Shown piece by piece: positions 18,724 through 27,936 of a stretch of DNA of 64,000 bases. Made by a program: the position numbers and the translations under genes. The stretch covers positions 1,116,001 through 1,180,000 of the forward strand of contig OY970206.1 in the NCBI GenBank assembly GCA_963708425.1, written 5' to 3'. The DNA is from JACMNW01 sp963708425 (GTDB lineage: Bacteria; Pseudomonadota; Alphaproteobacteria; Rhodobacterales; Rhodobacteraceae). The notes beneath the pieces were generated by a model. The model was not told the DNA's origin. It saw only the letters and a program-made list of their open reading frames with translations, and did no database searches. Position 1 is the first letter of the stretch. Each line of letters opens with the position of its first letter.

Positions 18724-19655
18724 TGGATTTCGGTGGTATCAATCCGGCGGTTCTTGTGGCCTCGCTCATGGTGGCTGCAGTGCCCATCCTGCTTGCTGCC
18801 ATCGGTGAGTTGGTGGTGGAGAAGGCGGGCGTTCTGAACCTTGGGGTTGAGGGGATGATGATTATGGGGGCCATCTGCGGCTTTATCGCCGCGGTTGGCA
18901 CGGGCAGCCCGGTGTTGGGCTTTCTCGGCGGGGCGGCAGGTGGTGCGGTACTTAGTCTGATCTTTGCGTTTCTAACGCAAACGCTGCTGGCCAATCAGGT
19001 GGCGACCGGGCTTGCGTTAACGCTGTTCGGGCTGGGGCTGTCGTCACTGATGGGGCAAGGCTACAACGGCATCAAGCCGCCGCTGACTGGGGCAGTGCCG
19101 TTTGGGCCGCTGCGCGATATTCCGGTGCTGGGGCGGATTTTGTTCAGCCATGACTGGATGGTGTATGCATCCATCGCCATCATCGCCGCCGTGTGGTGGG
19201 TGCTGAAATATTCACGGATGGGGCTGATCCTGCGGGCAGTGGGCGAAAACCACGATGCCGCGCATGCGTTGGGCTATAAGGTGCAGCGCATCCGGCTTGC
19301 GGCGATTGTGTTTGGCGGCGCGATGGCCGGGCTGGGTGGTGCCTACATCAGCCTGATCCGCGTGCCGCAGTGGACCGATGGCATTACGGCGGGCGCGGGC
19401 TGGATCGCGCTGGCCATCGTGGTGTTTGCCAGCTGGAAGCCATGGCGCGTTTTGATCGGCGCGTATCTTTTTGGCGGTATCACTGTGTTGCAGCTTAATT
19501 TGCAGGCGGCGGGGTCCAGAATCCCAGTCGAGTACTTGTCGATGTCACCCTATCTGATAACCATCCTTGTGCTGGTGATCATGTCTTCTGGCAGGGGCCG
19601 CGCGTCGTTGAATGCGCCGGCAGCACTTGGTCAGAATTTCCACGCCTCACGCTGA
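18723..19655 (+). CDS. ABC importer permease, NupC/YufQ type
   Basis: The second permease of the purine/nucleoside-type importer, 310 residues with about eight hydrophobic helices. The family motif ELVVEKAGVLNLGVEGMMIMGA appears near residues 23-44, and AVGENHDAAHALGYKVQRIR in the middle marks the ATPase-coupling loop. I chose ATG at 18723, which overlaps the preceding stop as TGATG and is preceded by a G-rich ribosome-binding site; a GTG one codon upstream is an alternative. It is followed by the gene for the binding protein after 61 bp. Confidence 0.9.
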   Translation: MDFGGINPAVLVASLMVAAVPILLAAIGELVVEKAGVLNLGVEGMMIMGAICGFIAAVGTGSPVLGFLGGAAGGAVLSLIFAFLTQTLLANQVATGLALTLFGLGLSSLMGQGYNGIKPPLTGAVPFGPLRDIPVLGRILFSHDWMVYASIAIIAAVWWVLKYSRMGLILRAVGENHDAAHALGYKVQRIRLAAIVFGGAMAGLGGAYISLIRVPQWTDGITAGAGWIALAIVVFASWKPWRVLIGAYLFGGITVLQLNLQAAGSRIPVEYLSMSPYLITILVLVIMSSGRGRASLNAPAALGQNFHASR

Positions 19656-19716
19656 CGACAGTCTTGGGGCAACAATAATCAACGGGGCAAACGCCCCATC
19701 CAACGGGAGAATACGA

Positions 19717-20799
19717 ATGAACAGAAGAGCCCTGCTTGCCACCGCCGCCCTTGGCTTTGGCATAGCTTTCAGCGGTGCAGCACTGGCGCAAGACAAGGTC
19801 AAAGCCTGCTTCGTTTATGTCGGCCCAATTGGCGATGGCGGCTGGACGTTCCAGCATCATCAAGGTGCCTTGGCCGTGCAGGAAGCTTACGGCGACAAGG
19901 TGGAAATCGCCTTTCAGGAAAACGTACCGGAAGGGGCTGATGCTGAACGTGTGCTGACGCAAATGGCGCTTGGTGGCTGCAACATCATCTTCACAACGTC
20001 GTTTGGGTACATGGACGCAACCAATGCCGTTGCCGCCAAATTCCCCGATGTGAAGTTTGAACATGCCACCGGCTTCAAACGCGATAGCGCCAACGTTTCC
20101 ACCTATAACGCGCGCTTCTATGAAGGCCGCGCCGTCGTGGGCACCATCGCGGGCCGGATGACCAAATCGAACAAGATCGGCTATATCGGCTCTTTCCCGA
20201 TCCCCGAGGTTATTCAGGGCATCAACTCCAGCTTCATCCACGCCAAAAAGGTGAACCCCGATGTCACGATTTCCGTGGTTTGGGCCTATACATGGTTCGA
20301 TCCGGCGAAAGAGGCAGATGCCGCAAAGGCGCTGATCGAACAGGGCGTCGATGTGATCCTGCAGCACACCGATTCCACCGCACCCTTGGCCGAAGCCGCC
20401 AAAACCCCGGGTGTTATCGGCTTTGGTCAGGCTTCTGACATGGCAGAATACAAACCGGCTCCGCGCGTGTCGGCCATCATCGACAACTGGGCACCCTACT
20501 ATGTGAAGCGCGTGGGTGCGGTAATCGACGGCACCTGGGCGCAGCAAGACAGTTGGGAAGGCATCGCCAGTGGCGAGGTTGAAATCGGCGAGATTACCGA
20601 TGCCATCCCAGCCGAAGTGAAGGCCGAGGCCGAGGCGATTGCCGCGTCCATTGGTGACGGCAGCTATCATCCGTTTACCGGACCGCTGAACAAGCAAGAC
20701 GGGTCTGCCTGGCTTGCCGAAGGAGAAGTTGCGGATGACAGCACGCTGGCCGGCATGGCGTTCTACGTTGAAGGCATTACGGGCGATATTCCGAAGTAA
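19717..20799 (+). CDS. BMP-family ABC transporter substrate-binding protein
   Basis: The periplasmic ligand-binding component of the importer, 360 residues. It begins with a signal peptide (MNRRALLATAALGFGIAFSG, cleavage likely after ALAQ). The mature part shows VCFVYVGPIGDGGW-like sequence (KACFVYVGPIGDGGWTF), then the DUF/BMP core with TTSFGYMDA and GYIGSFPIPEVIQGINSS. Proteins of this family bind nucleosides or purines; the adjacent xdhABC supports a purine ligand, but the exact one cannot be read from the sequence. ATG at 19717 has GGGAGA nearby. A strong terminator follows, making this the last gene of the unit. Confidence 0.92.
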   Translation: MNRRALLATAALGFGIAFSGAALAQDKVKACFVYVGPIGDGGWTFQHHQGALAVQEAYGDKVEIAFQENVPEGADAERVLTQMALGGCNIIFTTSFGYMDATNAVAAKFPDVKFEHATGFKRDSANVSTYNARFYEGRAVVGTIAGRMTKSNKIGYIGSFPIPEVIQGINSSFIHAKKVNPDVTISVVWAYTWFDPAKEADAAKALIEQGVDVILQHTDSTAPLAEAAKTPGVIGFGQASDMAEYKPAPRVSAIIDNWAPYYVKRVGAVIDGTWAQQDSWEGIASGEVEIGEITDAIPAEVKAEAEAIAASIGDGSYHPFTGPLNKQDGSAWLAEGEVADDSTLAGMAFYVEGITGDIPK

Positions 20800-20820
20800 G
20801 CTGGCATCGGGCAAATGTGG

Positions 20821-20855
20821 AAAGGCCCGGTCAATGTGCCGGGCCTTTTCCTTTT
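20821..20855 (+). terminator. Rho-independent terminator after the purine importer
   Basis: AAGGCCCGG and CCGGGCCTT form a 9-bp stem around an 8-nt loop, followed by TTCCTTTT. It lies 22 bp after the binding-protein stop and closes the xdhABC-importer unit. Confidence 0.85.
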
Positions 20856-20880
20856 GCGTGGGCCGTGACACTGTGCTCGG

Positions 20881-21957
20881 ATGATGCAAGATTTCCTGAT
20901 TATCGGCGGCGGCATTGCCGGAATTTCCGCAGCCGCCCGGTTGGCGGCACATGGGGCGGTGACTGTGCTTGAGGGCGAAAGCGCGCTGGCGCATCATGCT
21001 TCTGGTCGGTCGGCCGCGATGTATGAACCGCATTATGGGTTGCCGCCGGTGGTGGAATTGTCACTGGCATCAGAGGCGTATTTTCAGGGGGCGGCGAACG
21101 TGCTGTCGCCACGCGGGATGATGGTGTTGGCGGGTGCTGCGGATCGCGACATCTTTGATCGGGATGCCGATGGGATGGAACTGACCCGGATTTCGCCGGA
21201 CGAAGCGAAAGCCATCGTGCCCATCATCAATGCAGACGTGGTTCGCTATGCCGCTCATGCCAGCCAAGCGTGGGATATCGATACCGATCTGTTGTTGCAG
21301 GGCTTTGCCCGCGAGGCGCGCAGTCATGGGGCACAGATTGTGACCGGGGCGCGGGTGACTGCGATTGCCCGCATCGCCGGTGGCTGGCGGGTAACAACTG
21401 CTACCGGCGATTACAACGCCAAAATCCTGATCAACGCTGCCGGCGCGTGGGTTGACCAGATTGCCGAAATGGCGGGGATAACGCCGCTGGGTTTTACCCC
21501 GATGCGCCGGTCTATGGCGCGTATTCCAGCGCCGGGTGGGCATGATGTATCGACGTGGCCGATGATGTTTGGCGCGGGCGAGGCGTGGTATGCCAAACCC
21601 GATGCAGGGGCGCTGATCGTGTCGCCTGCCGAAGAAGACGCTGTGGCACCGCATGATGCCTGGGCCGATGACATGGTGTTGGCCGAAGGGCTGGCGCGGT
21701 ACGAAGAAATGATGACCGAGCCGGTGACGCGGTTGTTGTCAAACTGGGCCGGTCTGCGGACGTTTTCGCCCGACCGCGTGCTGGTCATTGGGGCCGATGC
21801 TGCCGATCCCAGCTTTTTCTGGCTTGCGGGACAAGGCGGATATGGGTTTCAATCCAGCCCAGCGGCCAGCCAATTGGCCGCCGATCTGATTGTTGGAGCC
21901 GGGTCTGACCTGTCAGAAGGCCTGATCGCGGCATTATCACCGGGGCGGTTCAGATGA
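20881..21957 (+). CDS. FAD-dependent oxidoreductase, DAO family
   Basis: A 358-residue flavoenzyme of the DAO superfamily (D-amino acid, glycine and sarcosine oxidases and dehydrogenases). The FAD-binding GGGIAGISAAARLA segment is at the N-terminus, followed by HHASGRSAAMYEPHYG and, near the C-terminus, FFWLAGQGGYGFQSSPAASQLAADLI, where the flavin pyrophosphate and substrate meet. The substrate cannot be named. Two adjacent ATG codons (20881 and 20884) could start it. Its stop overlaps the DUF938 gene by 4 nt. It follows the terminator and so is a new transcription unit. Confidence 0.8.
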   Translation: MMQDFLIIGGGIAGISAAARLAAHGAVTVLEGESALAHHASGRSAAMYEPHYGLPPVVELSLASEAYFQGAANVLSPRGMMVLAGAADRDIFDRDADGMELTRISPDEAKAIVPIINADVVRYAAHASQAWDIDTDLLLQGFAREARSHGAQIVTGARVTAIARIAGGWRVTTATGDYNAKILINAAGAWVDQIAEMAGITPLGFTPMRRSMARIPAPGGHDVSTWPMMFGAGEAWYAKPDAGALIVSPAEEDAVAPHDAWADDMVLAEGLARYEEMMTEPVTRLLSNWAGLRTFSPDRVLVIGADAADPSFFWLAGQGGYGFQSSPAASQLAADLIVGAGSDLSEGLIAALSPGRFR

Positions 21958-22595
21958 CGTTGCGATTGCCAGATAGCGGGGCGGATATCTCGATCGACGG
22001 GCGTCGGCATGCGCCGTCGGCTATGCGCAATCAAGGGCCGATTTTGGACGTGTTGCGGGCCGAGGCTCCGGCTAGCGGCAAGCTGCTGGAAATTGCATCG
22101 GGGTCTGGTCAACATGCGGCGGCGGGGGCGAAGGCGCTGCCGGGTTTGGTGTGGCAACCGAGTGACGCGAACCCCGACAACCTGATTTCAATCAACGCTT
22201 GGGCGGCGCATGATCCGTGCCCGAACCTGCGCCCGCCAGTGGTGCTGGATGCCGCCAGCCCGGATTGGGCGGCGGATTGGGCTGGGCAAGATGTCGTTCT
22301 GATCATCAATCTTTTGCACCTGATCCCCACGGATCTGGCCGCCGCCGTTCTGGCACAATCTGCACGGGCTTTGACTGCCACCGGGAGGCTGATGGTGTAC
22401 GGGCCGTTTCTGCGGAACGGCAAAACCACGTCCGAGGGTGACGCGGCGTTCGATGCCAGCTTGCGGTCGCAGGATGCCAGCATCGGCTACAAGGATCTGA
22501 GTTGGATTCAGGCGCAGTTTGCCAGCGCTGGTTTGGCGGTGCGGATGATCGAGATGCCTGCCAACAACCTGATGCTGATCGGTACTGCCCGCTGA
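21954..22595 (+). CDS. DUF938 family class I SAM-dependent methyltransferase
   Basis: A 213-residue protein of the DUF938 family, which has a Rossmann-type methyltransferase fold. The SAM-binding motif LLEIASGSGQHAA is near residue 43, WQPSDAN near residue 66, and INLLHLIPTDLAAAVL follows motif post-I. The family's N-terminal RRHAPSAMRNQGPI sequence is present at residues 16-30. The methyl acceptor is unknown. ATG at 21954 overlaps the FAD oxidoreductase stop as ATGA, so the two are co-translated, but no functional link can be read. Confidence 0.82.
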   Translation: MTLRLPDSGADISIDGRRHAPSAMRNQGPILDVLRAEAPASGKLLEIASGSGQHAAAGAKALPGLVWQPSDANPDNLISINAWAAHDPCPNLRPPVVLDAASPDWAADWAGQDVVLIINLLHLIPTDLAAAVLAQSARALTATGRLMVYGPFLRNGKTTSEGDAAFDASLRSQDASIGYKDLSWIQAQFASAGLAVRMIEMPANNLMLIGTAR

Positions 22596-22688
22596 CACGC
22601 AGCATTTTGCGCATCGCTTGAATTTCCCGATGACAGGGCGGCGTTTGTGGGCAAGATAGGGCTACTCGGTTTGATGGGGCAATTTCGA

Positions 22689-23486
22689 ATGCATCTGCGC
22701 CAGTTTATATTGCCCTTGATGCTGGCGCTGCTGGTGTCTTGTGGGCGATCTGCGCCACCCCAGAATGACGCTGGAAATCCACCGCATGTTACTGTTTCGA
22801 AAGCACAGTTTCGCGATTCCGACCCGCAGGATTTTCCCGGCAAAGACCCGGATCGCCACCCGGTGCATGGCATTGATGTGTCGCGCTATCAGGGTGATGT
22901 GGATTGGCGGGCGGCGCAGCAATCGGGGCTTTCATTCGCGTTTCTGAAGGCGACCGAGGGTGGCGATGGGCTGGACCCCAGTTTTGACGCCAATTGGCGC
23001 GGGGCCGCGGCTGCGGGCATTCCGCGCGGGGCGTTCCATTTCTTTTACTTCTGCCGCCCGGCGTCGGAACAAGCGCGCTGGTTCATCAAACATGTGCCGC
23101 GCAGTGCGGGGGCGCTGCCGCCCGTGCTGGATATGGAATGGACGCCGTTTTCGCCGACTTGCACAATTCGGCCGGATTCGGCGGTCGTGCGGGCCGAGGC
23201 CGAGGTGTTTCTGAACATGCTGGAACGCCACTATGGCCAGCGCCCGCTGATCTACAGCACGCCCGAGTTCTACGCGACCAACCAGATGTGGCGCATCCCG
23301 CGCGCCGAGTTCTGGCTGCGCGCGGTTGCTGATCACCCGTCCAACGTCTATCCGGGGCAGAATTGGACGTTCTGGCAATACAGCAGCACGGGCGGGGTGG
23401 CAGGCATCAAGGGCCATACCGACCTGAACACCTTTGCCGGATCGAAGTCTGACTGGGCACTGTGGTTGGCAGGGCGGCGGCTATGA
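22689..23486 (+). CDS. GH25 lysozyme-like lipoprotein
   Basis: A 265-residue protein of glycoside hydrolase family 25, which cleaves peptidoglycan between N-acetylmuramic acid and N-acetylglucosamine. The N-terminus is a lipoprotein signal (MHLRQFILPLMLALLVSC), so it is probably anchored in a membrane facing the periplasm. Catalytic-domain motifs: HGIDVSRYQGDVDW, AFLKATEGG, GAFHFF, and PVLDMEWTPF with the acidic pair D and E. The C-terminal FWQYSSTGGVAGIKGHTDLN matches the family end. ATG at 22689 gives the cleanest lipobox; ATG 22674 is possible. It could act in cell-wall remodelling. Confidence 0.85.
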   Translation: MHLRQFILPLMLALLVSCGRSAPPQNDAGNPPHVTVSKAQFRDSDPQDFPGKDPDRHPVHGIDVSRYQGDVDWRAAQQSGLSFAFLKATEGGDGLDPSFDANWRGAAAAGIPRGAFHFFYFCRPASEQARWFIKHVPRSAGALPPVLDMEWTPFSPTCTIRPDSAVVRAEAEVFLNMLERHYGQRPLIYSTPEFYATNQMWRIPRAEFWLRAVADHPSNVYPGQNWTFWQYSSTGGVAGIKGHTDLNTFAGSKSDWALWLAGRRL

Positions 23487-23496
23487 CCTAAAACGC

Positions 23497-23526
23497 TTTT
23501 TTCTGTTCACAAATATCCCGGGGGGT
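23497..23526 (+). repeat. Dispersed repeat, short copy
   Basis: TTCTGTTCACAAATATCCCGGGGGG follows the GH25 gene. It matches the left half of the repeat family seen at 33679 and 37141 and lacks the second hairpin. Confidence 0.6.
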
Positions 23527-23537
23527 GATGAGCGATC

Positions 23538-23562
23538 AAAAAACCCTCCAGTGGAGGGTTTT
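23538..23562. terminator. Bidirectional terminator between convergent genes
   Basis: An A-tract, CCCTCC, a 3-nt loop, GGAGGG and a T-tract form a symmetrical hairpin (AAAACCCTCC with GGAGGGTTTT). It sits between the GH25 gene (plus) and the dimethylglycine dehydrogenase-like gene (minus) and can serve both strands. Confidence 0.85.
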
Positions 23563-23621
23563 CGCGAAGAACGCCTCGCCCGTGGCGAGGCTAGGGGGGC
23601 TGGCCCCCGCTGCTTTCTGGC

Positions 23622-26117
23622 TCAGCCATCCACCCTGATGCGCGCATTGCTGGGATCAAACGGGCTGTCTTCGACCACCACAGCATCCCACAATTGACGC
23701 AGCATCCGCACCTGCAATTTCGTGCCCACCTCGGCCAGATCAGTCCGCACATAGCCCATGCCGATCTGCTTGCCAAAGCCGACTGACCAGCCGCCCGAGG
23801 TTAGGCGGCCGATTTTTTGACCATCGACAACCAACGCCTCCTTGCCCCATGGGTCGGCATCAGCGGGGCCGTCAATCAGCACTGTCACGCATTTTGACCT
23901 GATCCCAACAGCCAGCATCGCGGCCTTGCCCTGAAAGTCTTTCGACAAGTCAACGAACCTATCCAGCCCCGCCTCCAGCGGCGTTGCGTCACGACCAAGT
24001 TCGGTGCCGAACGCGCGATAGGATTTTTCTTGCCGCAGCCAGTTTTGTGCCCGCGCACCGACCAGTTTCATGCCATGCTTGGCCCCCGCAACCATCAGTT
24101 GATCCCAAAGATAGCGCTGCATTTCGATCGGATGGTGCAATTCCCAGCCCAATTCGCCGGTATAGGCCACGCGAATGGCGTTCACCGGGCACATCCCAAG
24201 TTCAATTTTGCGCGCCGATAGCCACGGGAAGCGCTTGTTCGACAGGGCGGTTTCGGGCGTTGCATCCTTGATCAGTTCGGACAAAATCTTGCGGCTGTTT
24301 GGCCCGGCAAGGGCGAAGACGCCCCATTGCGTGGTGACATCGTGAATGTCGATATGGCCAAACTCGGCTTCTTTGTCAGCAGCACATTTGCGCATGTAAT
24401 CAGCATCATAAGCCGTCCACGCGCCTGCGCTGACCAGATAGTAGTCATTCTCGCCATTGCGCACGATGGTGTATTCAGTGCGCGTGGTGCCAGTTGGCGT
24501 CAGCGCGTAGGTCAGGTTGATGCGGCCCACCGCTGGCAACTTATTCGTCGTGAACCAATCAAGGAATGCCGTCGCCCCTGCCCCGCGCACAATGTGCTTG
24601 GTGAAGGCGGTGGCATCAATCAGCCCCGCCGTGCTGCGCAAAGCCTCGGCTTCGGCTTTTGCATAGTCCCACCAAGCCCCGCGCCGGAAAGATCGGGCGT
24701 CATGGTCAAAATTCGCATCCGCATCAACTGGCCCGTAGTAGTTCGGGCGCTCCCACCCATTCACCTGCCCGAATTGCGCGCCTAAGGCTGCTTGGCGGTC
24801 GTAGACCGGGGCAGTGCGCAAAGGCCGGGCGGCGGGGCGTTCTTCGTCGGGGTGGTGTAGAATGAAGACGTGGTCGTAGCATTCTTCGTTCTTGCGCGCC
24901 GCATATTCGGTGGTTATCCAAGACCCGTATCGGCGCGGATCAAGCGACGCCATGTCAATTTCGGCCTCGCCATTCACCATCATCTGCGCGAGGTAATAGC
25001 CGGTGCCGCCCGCCGCCGTGATGCCAAACGAAAAACCTTCGGCCAGCCACATATTGCGCAGGCCGGGTGCCGGGCCAACCAGCGGGTTGCCATCGGGGGT
25101 ATAGCAGATCGGGCCGTTGAAATCATCCTTCAGGCCGACAGTTTCAGAACTGGGCAGGCGGTGGATGAAGGACATGTATTCCGCCTCGATCCGTTCCAGA
25201 TCCAGCGGGAAAAGGTCGGCGCGGAAACCCGCGGGCACGTCATACTGGAACCGTGCCGGCGCGTTTTTCTCATACGGTCCCAAAATCCAGCCGCCGCGTT
25301 CTTCGCGGACATACCATTTCGCATCGGCATCGCGCAGAACCGGGTGCTGGTCATTTGTCTTGCGCCAGTCCACCAAAGCCGGATCGGGTTCGGTGACGAT
25401 ATACTGATGTTCCACCGGCACGGCGGGGATCTTGATACCCAGCAGCCGCGCGGTGCGTTGGGCGTGGTTGCCAGTGGCCGTCACCACGTGTTCGGCATGA
25501 ATTTCAAACGTCTCGTCCGACGCCACCAGATTGCCGCCGGTTTCGACCATGCGGGCGCAGGTCACAATCCATTCGGACCCAGTCCAACGATAGCCGTTCA
25601 CCTGAATTTTACGCTCGAACGTCGCACCAAACTGGCGGGCTCCTTTGGCCATGGCTTGCGTCACATCGGCGGGGTTAATGTAGCCGTCTTGCGGGTGATA
25701 CAGCGCGCCGACCAGATCTTCGGTGCGCACCAAGGGCCAGCGATCCTTGATCTGTTTGGGGCTTAGAAACTCATGGTAGACATCCGCCGTTTCGGCGACG
25801 GATGAATACAGCATATATTCATCCATCCGCGCCTGATGTTGCGCCATGCGCAGGTTGCCAACGACAAAAAAGCCGGGGTTCAGGCCGGTTTCCGCCTCTA
25901 GCCCTTTGTAGAAATCGACCGAGTATTTGTGGATATGCGTCGTCGCATAACCCATGTTGAACAGCGGCAGCAGGCCGGCGGCGTGCCACGTAGACCCGCT
26001 TGTCAGCTCGTCCCGCTCCACCAGCATGGTATCCCACCCGGCCTTCGCCAAATGATAGGCAATCCCCGTGCCCACGGCACCGCCGCCAACAACAAGCGCT
26101 TTTACATGGGTTTTCAT
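23622..26117 (-). CDS. Dimethylglycine/sarcosine dehydrogenase-like FAD and GcvT fusion enzyme
   Basis: An 831-residue enzyme with an N-terminal FAD oxidoreductase domain (VVGGGAVGTGIAYHLAKAGW, then GSTWHAAGLLP) and a C-terminal GcvT-like folate domain from about residue 430 onward (RGAWWDYAKAEAEALRSTAGLIDATAFTKHIVRGAGA). This layout belongs to dimethylglycine and sarcosine dehydrogenases, which strip N-methyl groups and pass them to tetrahydrofolate, yielding sarcosine or glycine. The GSTWHAAG stretch contains the flavin-linking His site of this family. I chose ATG at 26117 (MKTHVKALVVGGG) with GGAGAAT upstream. It stands alone. Substrate choice between dimethylglycine and sarcosine is not decided. 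Confidence 0.85.
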   Translation of the reverse strand: MKTHVKALVVGGGAVGTGIAYHLAKAGWDTMLVERDELTSGSTWHAAGLLPLFNMGYATTHIHKYSVDFYKGLEAETGLNPGFFVVGNLRMAQHQARMDEYMLYSSVAETADVYHEFLSPKQIKDRWPLVRTEDLVGALYHPQDGYINPADVTQAMAKGARQFGATFERKIQVNGYRWTGSEWIVTCARMVETGGNLVASDETFEIHAEHVVTATGNHAQRTARLLGIKIPAVPVEHQYIVTEPDPALVDWRKTNDQHPVLRDADAKWYVREERGGWILGPYEKNAPARFQYDVPAGFRADLFPLDLERIEAEYMSFIHRLPSSETVGLKDDFNGPICYTPDGNPLVGPAPGLRNMWLAEGFSFGITAAGGTGYYLAQMMVNGEAEIDMASLDPRRYGSWITTEYAARKNEECYDHVFILHHPDEERPAARPLRTAPVYDRQAALGAQFGQVNGWERPNYYGPVDADANFDHDARSFRRGAWWDYAKAEAEALRSTAGLIDATAFTKHIVRGAGATAFLDWFTTNKLPAVGRINLTYALTPTGTTRTEYTIVRNGENDYYLVSAGAWTAYDADYMRKCAADKEAEFGHIDIHDVTTQWGVFALAGPNSRKILSELIKDATPETALSNKRFPWLSARKIELGMCPVNAIRVAYTGELGWELHHPIEMQRYLWDQLMVAGAKHGMKLVGARAQNWLRQEKSYRAFGTELGRDATPLEAGLDRFVDLSKDFQGKAAMLAVGIRSKCVTVLIDGPADADPWGKEALVVDGQKIGRLTSGGWSVGFGKQIGMGYVRTDLAEVGTKLQVRMLRQLWDAVVVEDSPFDPSNARIRVDG

Positions 26118-26292
26118 CGGGATTCTCCGCAAAAATGGTTGGCCCATATGTGCCTGAAATCGCCGTGCAAGGGCAAGTCGCGCCGACACATGGCAGACGA
26201 AAACGACATTGCGGCGGGCGAGCGTCGATCGTTAGCGGACGTGCCGGTTTTGCATCGGGACAAAGCCCCAGGGCCGCAGGAAAGGGTCGCCG

Positions 26293-27054
26293 CTAGTTAG
26301 TGCTTGAACAGAACTTGGCGGCACCCTTTTGCACGCAACCGTCGGACTTTTCCGGTTTGTCTTCGGCAACGGCGGCCTGCCCGATTGTCGGGTCTTCGGT
26401 GATCAGCGTTTGCAGAGCCTCTTTGTTGACACCCGCCATCAAAGCCAACGTCGCCTCGTCACCCGCGTTGCTGAGGGCCGAGATGAAGATCTGCCCGTCG
26501 ACTTGTGCGAAATAGAGCGCCGCCTTGCCCATCTCTGGCCCGGCGAATTTCTTCATCGCATAGGCGCCATCATCGGGGTTGATCGGGCCGGTTGCCTGGG
26601 CCTCCAGCATCGAAAAGGTTTGCGTTACGATACGCGCGACGTTGCTGTCTTTCACATCGGCGGGCAGAAAGTTAACGCCGTAATAGATTGCCGTCTCACC
26701 GTTTTGATACAGCCGGTTTTCCACCTGCATGGTCGGAAGTGCTGCAATCATTTTTTGCTCCAGCGCGTCCATGGCGGCAAGTTTTGTCGGATCAACTGGC
26801 TGGCCCATCACAAGAAAGCTGTCTGCATTGGCGCCGACCCGCACGGTCCATCCCTGCGGCGGCGTCGGCAGCGCCTTCGCCAGTTTCGAGCCCGGCATGA
26901 AATCCATCGCATCGCCGAAGCGTGCGCTGATATGGTCTGTAAAGCTGTAGACCTCGCCTGCCTTTTCCTTGGATTTCATTGCCAGCGCAAAGTCGGTTCC
27001 AGCAATTATTGCAGCGGCAGTAATGCCAAAGATCAGGATGTTTCTAGCGCTCAT
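26293..27054 (-). CDS. Hypothetical membrane-anchored or exported protein
   Basis: I do not recognise this 253-residue protein. It starts with a single hydrophobic segment (ILIFGITAAAIIAGTDFALA, residues 5-24) that could be a signal peptide or an anchor, so the rest probably faces the periplasm. The mature part has no known catalytic motif that I can see. It ends in a short cysteine-containing tail (DGCVQKGAAKFC), which could form a disulfide. ATG at 27054 is supported by GGAGGG upstream. It lies 90 bp downstream of znuB on the same strand and might be a fourth gene of the zinc operon, but that is inference. Confidence 0.6.
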   Translation of the reverse strand: MSARNILIFGITAAAIIAGTDFALAMKSKEKAGEVYSFTDHISARFGDAMDFMPGSKLAKALPTPPQGWTVRVGANADSFLVMGQPVDPTKLAAMDALEQKMIAALPTMQVENRLYQNGETAIYYGVNFLPADVKDSNVARIVTQTFSMLEAQATGPINPDDGAYAMKKFAGPEMGKAALYFAQVDGQIFISALSNAGDEATLALMAGVNKEALQTLITEDPTIGQAAVAEDKPEKSDGCVQKGAAKFCSSTN

Positions 27055-27144
27055 GGGAATGCCCTCCGGGTTTGGGGTGGTAGTGGGGGTGAAACCCGGC
27101 ATTGGCATGGCGCAATTAAGAAGCTGTGGTGACCAAATCTGCGG

Positions 27145-27936
27145 CTAGCCGCGCCGAACTTGCCCCAGCAGCACTGACAGGCTGAACACCAGTGCGGCCA
27201 CGGCCACAATCGACGGACCTGCGGGGGTGTCAAACCGTAACGACATCGCCAAGCCGCCAATCGTTGCCGCGCCGCCAATCAGGCTGGCAAACACTGCCAT
27301 GCTTTCTGGGCTGCGCGCCAATCCACGTGCCGCCGCTGCTGGAATGATCAGCATCGCCGCGATCAGCAGTGCGCCCACCACCTTCAGCGCCACCGCCACT
27401 GTCAGGGCCAAGGCCAACGTCAGGATCAGACGCTCGCGGTCGGGGTTGATGCCGGAGGCATGGGCCAGATCTTCGTTCAAGGTCGCCGTCAACAGCGCCG
27501 ACCAGCGCCAGATCAGCAGGGCCAGAACCGCCAACGCACCGCCCCAGATGAACAGCAAATCCCCGCGTGATACCGCCAGAATGTCGCCAAACAGATAGGC
27601 CTGCAAATCCACCCTTGCACCGGGTACAAAGCTGACCGCCACCAGCCCCAGCGCCAATGCCGAATGCGCCAAGACCCCCAGCGTGGTATCCATCGCCCAA
27701 CCGCGTGCCGCCAACGTCGAAACCGTCGCCGCCATACCCAGCGCCACCAACAGCGTGCCAAGGCCAATCGGCAGCTCAGTCGCCAGCGCCAGCGCCACAC
27801 CCAGGATTGCCGCATGCGAGGTGGCATCGCCAAAATAGGCCATCCGCCGCCAGACCACCATGCTGCCAAGCGGCCCCGCCGCCAGTGCCACGCCAATCCC
27901 GGCCAGCCCTGCACGCACCAGAAAATCATCAAGCAT
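27145..27936 (-). CDS. znuB: Zinc ABC importer permease
   Basis: The inner-membrane permease of the high-affinity zinc importer, 263 residues with about eight hydrophobic helices. Family signals are GPLGSMVVWRRMAYFGDATSHAAILGVALAL near residues 21-51 and ALKVVGALLIAAMLIIPAAAARGLA near residue 190. I chose ATG at 27936 (MLDDFLVRAG); the longer frame upstream runs inside znuC and encodes only a His/Met-rich shadow. It overlaps znuC by 8 nt. Order zur-znuC-znuB on the minus strand, with znuA divergent, is the common alphaproteobacterial layout. Confidence 0.93.
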   Translation of the reverse strand: MLDDFLVRAGLAGIGVALAAGPLGSMVVWRRMAYFGDATSHAAILGVALALATELPIGLGTLLVALGMAATVSTLAARGWAMDTTLGVLAHSALALGLVAVSFVPGARVDLQAYLFGDILAVSRGDLLFIWGGALAVLALLIWRWSALLTATLNEDLAHASGINPDRERLILTLALALTVAVALKVVGALLIAAMLIIPAAAARGLARSPESMAVFASLIGGAATIGGLAMSLRFDTPAGPSIVAVAALVFSLSVLLGQVRRG

